Assembly: GCA_027311205.1 (NCBI GenBank)
Contig: DAICZI010000068.1
Coordinates: 1 to 7,202, forward strand
Direction of reading: 5' to 3'
From: Beijerinckiaceae bacterium
GTDB lineage: Bacteria; Pseudomonadota; Alphaproteobacteria; Rhizobiales; Beijerinckiaceae
DNA: 7,202 nt
The position numbers and the translations under genes are program-made. Under the pieces are notes generated by a model. That model ran no database searches and was not told the origin of the DNA. It was given only the letters and a program-made list of their open reading frames with translations. The first letter of the stretch is position 1; the number at the start of each line of letters is the position of its first letter. This document shows positions 6,241 to 7,202 of this stretch, one piece after another.

Positions 6241-6299
6241 GACAGCGAGCGTGACGACCAGGGCCACAGGAGGCGACGGTTGCGTGGGTTTTGTGGCGG

Positions 6300-6325
6300 T
6301 TGCGAGCGCAGCGAAGCAATGACGG
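6300..6325. repeat. Short element resembling a dispersed intergenic repeat
   Basis: The stretch TTGCGAGCGCAGCGAAGCAA followed by TGACGG resembles the TTGCGAGCG(A/C)AGCGAAGCAATCC-type short repeats that I recall in many intergenic regions of alphaproteobacteria and other bacteria. Only one copy is visible here, so its repeat status rests on memory and not on this sequence. The ends TTGC/GCAA are complementary and could close a small stem. Confidence 0.4.
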
Positions 6326-6674
6326 AAGATTGGGTTTAACGTCAACTATCGGAACGCCGCTGTTGCGCTTCAGTTGTGAGACGCCTCCTCGATATAGACT
6401 TTCTTGACCTTGATTTTGTGTTGTGTTGGTCTGTCGTTACAGAGGAATGGGGCCTGCCGTTCAGCCGCGCAAATCCTGCAACTACGGATCGGCGGCGCGG
6501 CTTATCCCCAGGCGGGTTCCTGTTTTCTGGCTTGACAAAGACTATAAACACATATTCATTGACACTAATGAATCAAAGTGCGTTGTGCGTTCGTTGCGGC
6601 AGCACATTTGGGGGAGATAACGCCGATATACCAGGTTTAGGCTCGGAATCTGCAAAAAAATTCGCGTCCATCGC

Positions 6675-6691
6675 GCGCAATATTATTGCGC
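6675..6691. repeat. 17-nt palindrome in the AT-rich gap
   Basis: GCGCAATA, a central T, then TATTGCGC form a perfect 8-bp inverted repeat. With one unpaired central base it fits a DNA operator or a cruciform better than an RNA hairpin. It lies 156 nt upstream of the FadL-type start codon. No matching regulator is in the window. Confidence 0.45.
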
Positions 6692-6734
6692 ATGGTAGGA
6701 ATTGCAGGTTGCGGAGAACGGGTCGCTTGATCGC

Positions 6735-6762
6735 CGGGTAAATCAGGGCGGGTAAATCAGGG
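6735..6762 (+). repeat. Perfect tandem duplication of a 14-bp unit
   Basis: CGGGTAAATCAGGG occurs at 6735-6748 and again immediately at 6749-6762, with no mismatch. This looks like a recent slippage or duplication event, about 85 nt upstream of the FadL-type gene. It might change promoter spacing if the copy number varies. Confidence 0.75.
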
Positions 6763-6846
6763 ATGTGCGCCAACTGCATCGGCCGCCTCAGTTTGGATTG
6801 CAAACAACAGCTTAGACTAAGATTCATGGGGATTGGAGACGTAGGC

Positions 6847-7202
6847 ATGAACCGCAAGACATTGCTACTGGCAACATCCATATTGGCCTCGCTTTGGGCA
6901 AGTGCGGCCCTGGCCACCGAGGGCGATGGTCTGGCGGGCTTCGGCGCGACCCAGACGGCGCTGAGCGGTTCGGATGTGGCTGACACCACCGATGCGATGT
7001 CGCTGGCGCTCAATCCGGCGGGCCTGGTTGATGCCGGCCAGCAGTTCGATTTTGGCCTCTCGTTGTTTTCACCGCAGCGCGGCTACACCACCAATGGCGC
7101 GACGGGCTTTGTCGCTCCGGAAGGCGCCACCAGCCGCAATTCGCTGTTTCCCATTCCCAACATCGCCTACAGCCAGCCGATTGATGATACATCCTCCTGG
7201 GG
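6847..7202 (+). CDS. FadL/OmpP1/TodX-family outer-membrane transporter, N-terminal part (partial)
   Basis: The first 118 codons of a gene that runs off the right edge. The family forms 14-stranded outer-membrane beta-barrels that take up hydrophobic substrates such as long-chain fatty acids or aromatic hydrocarbons. Residues 1-23 are a signal peptide with the cleavage site AALA|TEG. The mature start, GDGLAGFGATQTALSGSDVA, corresponds to the N-terminal hatch. It leads to the hallmark ALNPAGL (54-60) and a first barrel-like stretch (FDFGLSLFSPQRGYTTNG). The substrate cannot be told from this part. GGAG at 6835-6838 gives good spacing to the ATG at 6847. It is preceded by the 606-nt gap, so it should have its own promoter; none is clear. 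Codon style returns to the GC-rich pattern of the other genes. Confidence 0.85.
   Translation, partial: MNRKTLLLATSILASLWASAALATEGDGLAGFGATQTALSGSDVADTTDAMSLALNPAGLVDAGQQFDFGLSLFSPQRGYTTNGATGFVAPEGATSRNSLFPIPNIAYSQPIDDTSSW

Larger units (their letters stand above)
6241..6846. other. 606-nt gap without a convincing gene, AT-rich in its middle
   Basis: No protein gene or known RNA is recognisable here. The first 85 nt keep the local GC-rich style and contain a short repeat-like element. From about 6331 to 6690 the base composition drops: 6361-6420 is about 45% G+C and 6541-6600 about 40%, well below the coding regions. TTGACC at 6404 and TTGACA at 6532 and 6559 look like -35 elements but none has a good -10 at normal spacing. 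A 17-nt palindrome (6675-6691) and a 14-bp tandem repeat (6735-6762) lie near the right side. An open frame with a GTG at 6376 runs to 6741 but lacks a ribosome site and any recognisable motif. The last 80 nt are the leader of the FadL-type gene. Confidence 0.6.

Noticed and set aside
6263..6297. GCCACA/TGTGGC inverted repeat after the transpeptidase-like gene, considered as a terminator
   Set aside because: The 6-bp stem has a loop of 23 nt and no T run, so it is not a credible terminator.
6376..6741. Open frame of 121 codons with a GTG start and a C-x-x-C pair (or a 57-codon version from the ATG at 6568)
   Set aside because: There is no ribosome binding site at either start, no recognisable motif and no coding-like codon bias, and the frame spans the palindrome and one copy of the tandem repeat. 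I treat it as chance.
6573..7013. Reverse-strand open frame of 146 codons covering the start of the FadL-type gene
   Set aside because: It overlaps a clear signal peptide and the NPAGL motif on the + strand and has no recognisable product.
1..7202. CRISPR arrays, tRNA genes, transposase genes or toxin-antitoxin pairs
   Set aside because: No regularly spaced repeats, cloverleaf sequences, transposase motifs or typical small gene pairs were seen on either strand.

Overview
The window is GC-rich, densely coded DNA with every recognisable gene on the + strand. It looks like a chromosomal segment of an alphaproteobacterium. The evidence is the linkage of the small SRP RNA gene with dnaX, a YbaB/EbfC gene and recR, the alphaproteobacterial look of the SRP RNA, and a DnaX with a short tau-type C-terminus. 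I cannot assign a genus.

Region 1 (1-2584) looks like a periplasmic sulfur-redox cluster. It starts with the C-terminal end of a SorA-type sulfite dehydrogenase (cut by the window edge). Next comes its monohaem cytochrome c partner SorB, then, after a hairpin-containing gap, a four-helix cytochrome b561. Two secreted DsrE-family proteins follow, each with a conserved Cys-x-Asn-Ser motif. The first dsrE-like gene carries an apparent single-base deletion in a C run near 1842-1845, which separates its signal peptide half from its cysteine half. The second is intact. A plausible reading is that SorAB oxidises sulfite outside the cytoplasmic membrane, the b561 exchanges electrons with the quinone pool, and the DsrE-like proteins bind or carry sulfur or have a related accessory role. 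Only the SorAB step follows directly from known families.

Region 2 (2585-2980) has no protein gene. It holds a 14-bp perfect palindrome, a sigma70-like promoter and the 4.5S-type SRP RNA gene.

Region 3 (2981-6240) is a tight housekeeping operon: dnaX, ybaB/ebfC, recR and an L,D-transpeptidase-like gene. Spacings are 14 nt, 10 nt and a 4-nt overlap. The last two genes appear to start with TTG. It joins replication clamp loading, a nucleoid-associated protein and recombinational repair to a cell-wall enzyme family member.

Region 4 (6241-6846) is a 606-nt gap with no convincing gene. It is clearly AT-richer than its surroundings and carries a short element resembling a dispersed GCGAGCGCAGCGAAGCAAT-type repeat, a 17-nt palindrome and a perfect 14-bp tandem duplication. 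It is followed by the 5' part of a FadL/OmpP1-family outer-membrane transporter gene that runs off the window.

I did not find a clear undescribed system. The most interesting items are the secreted DsrE pair (one copy frameshifted) beside SorAB and b561, and the anomalous 6.3-6.8 kb gap.
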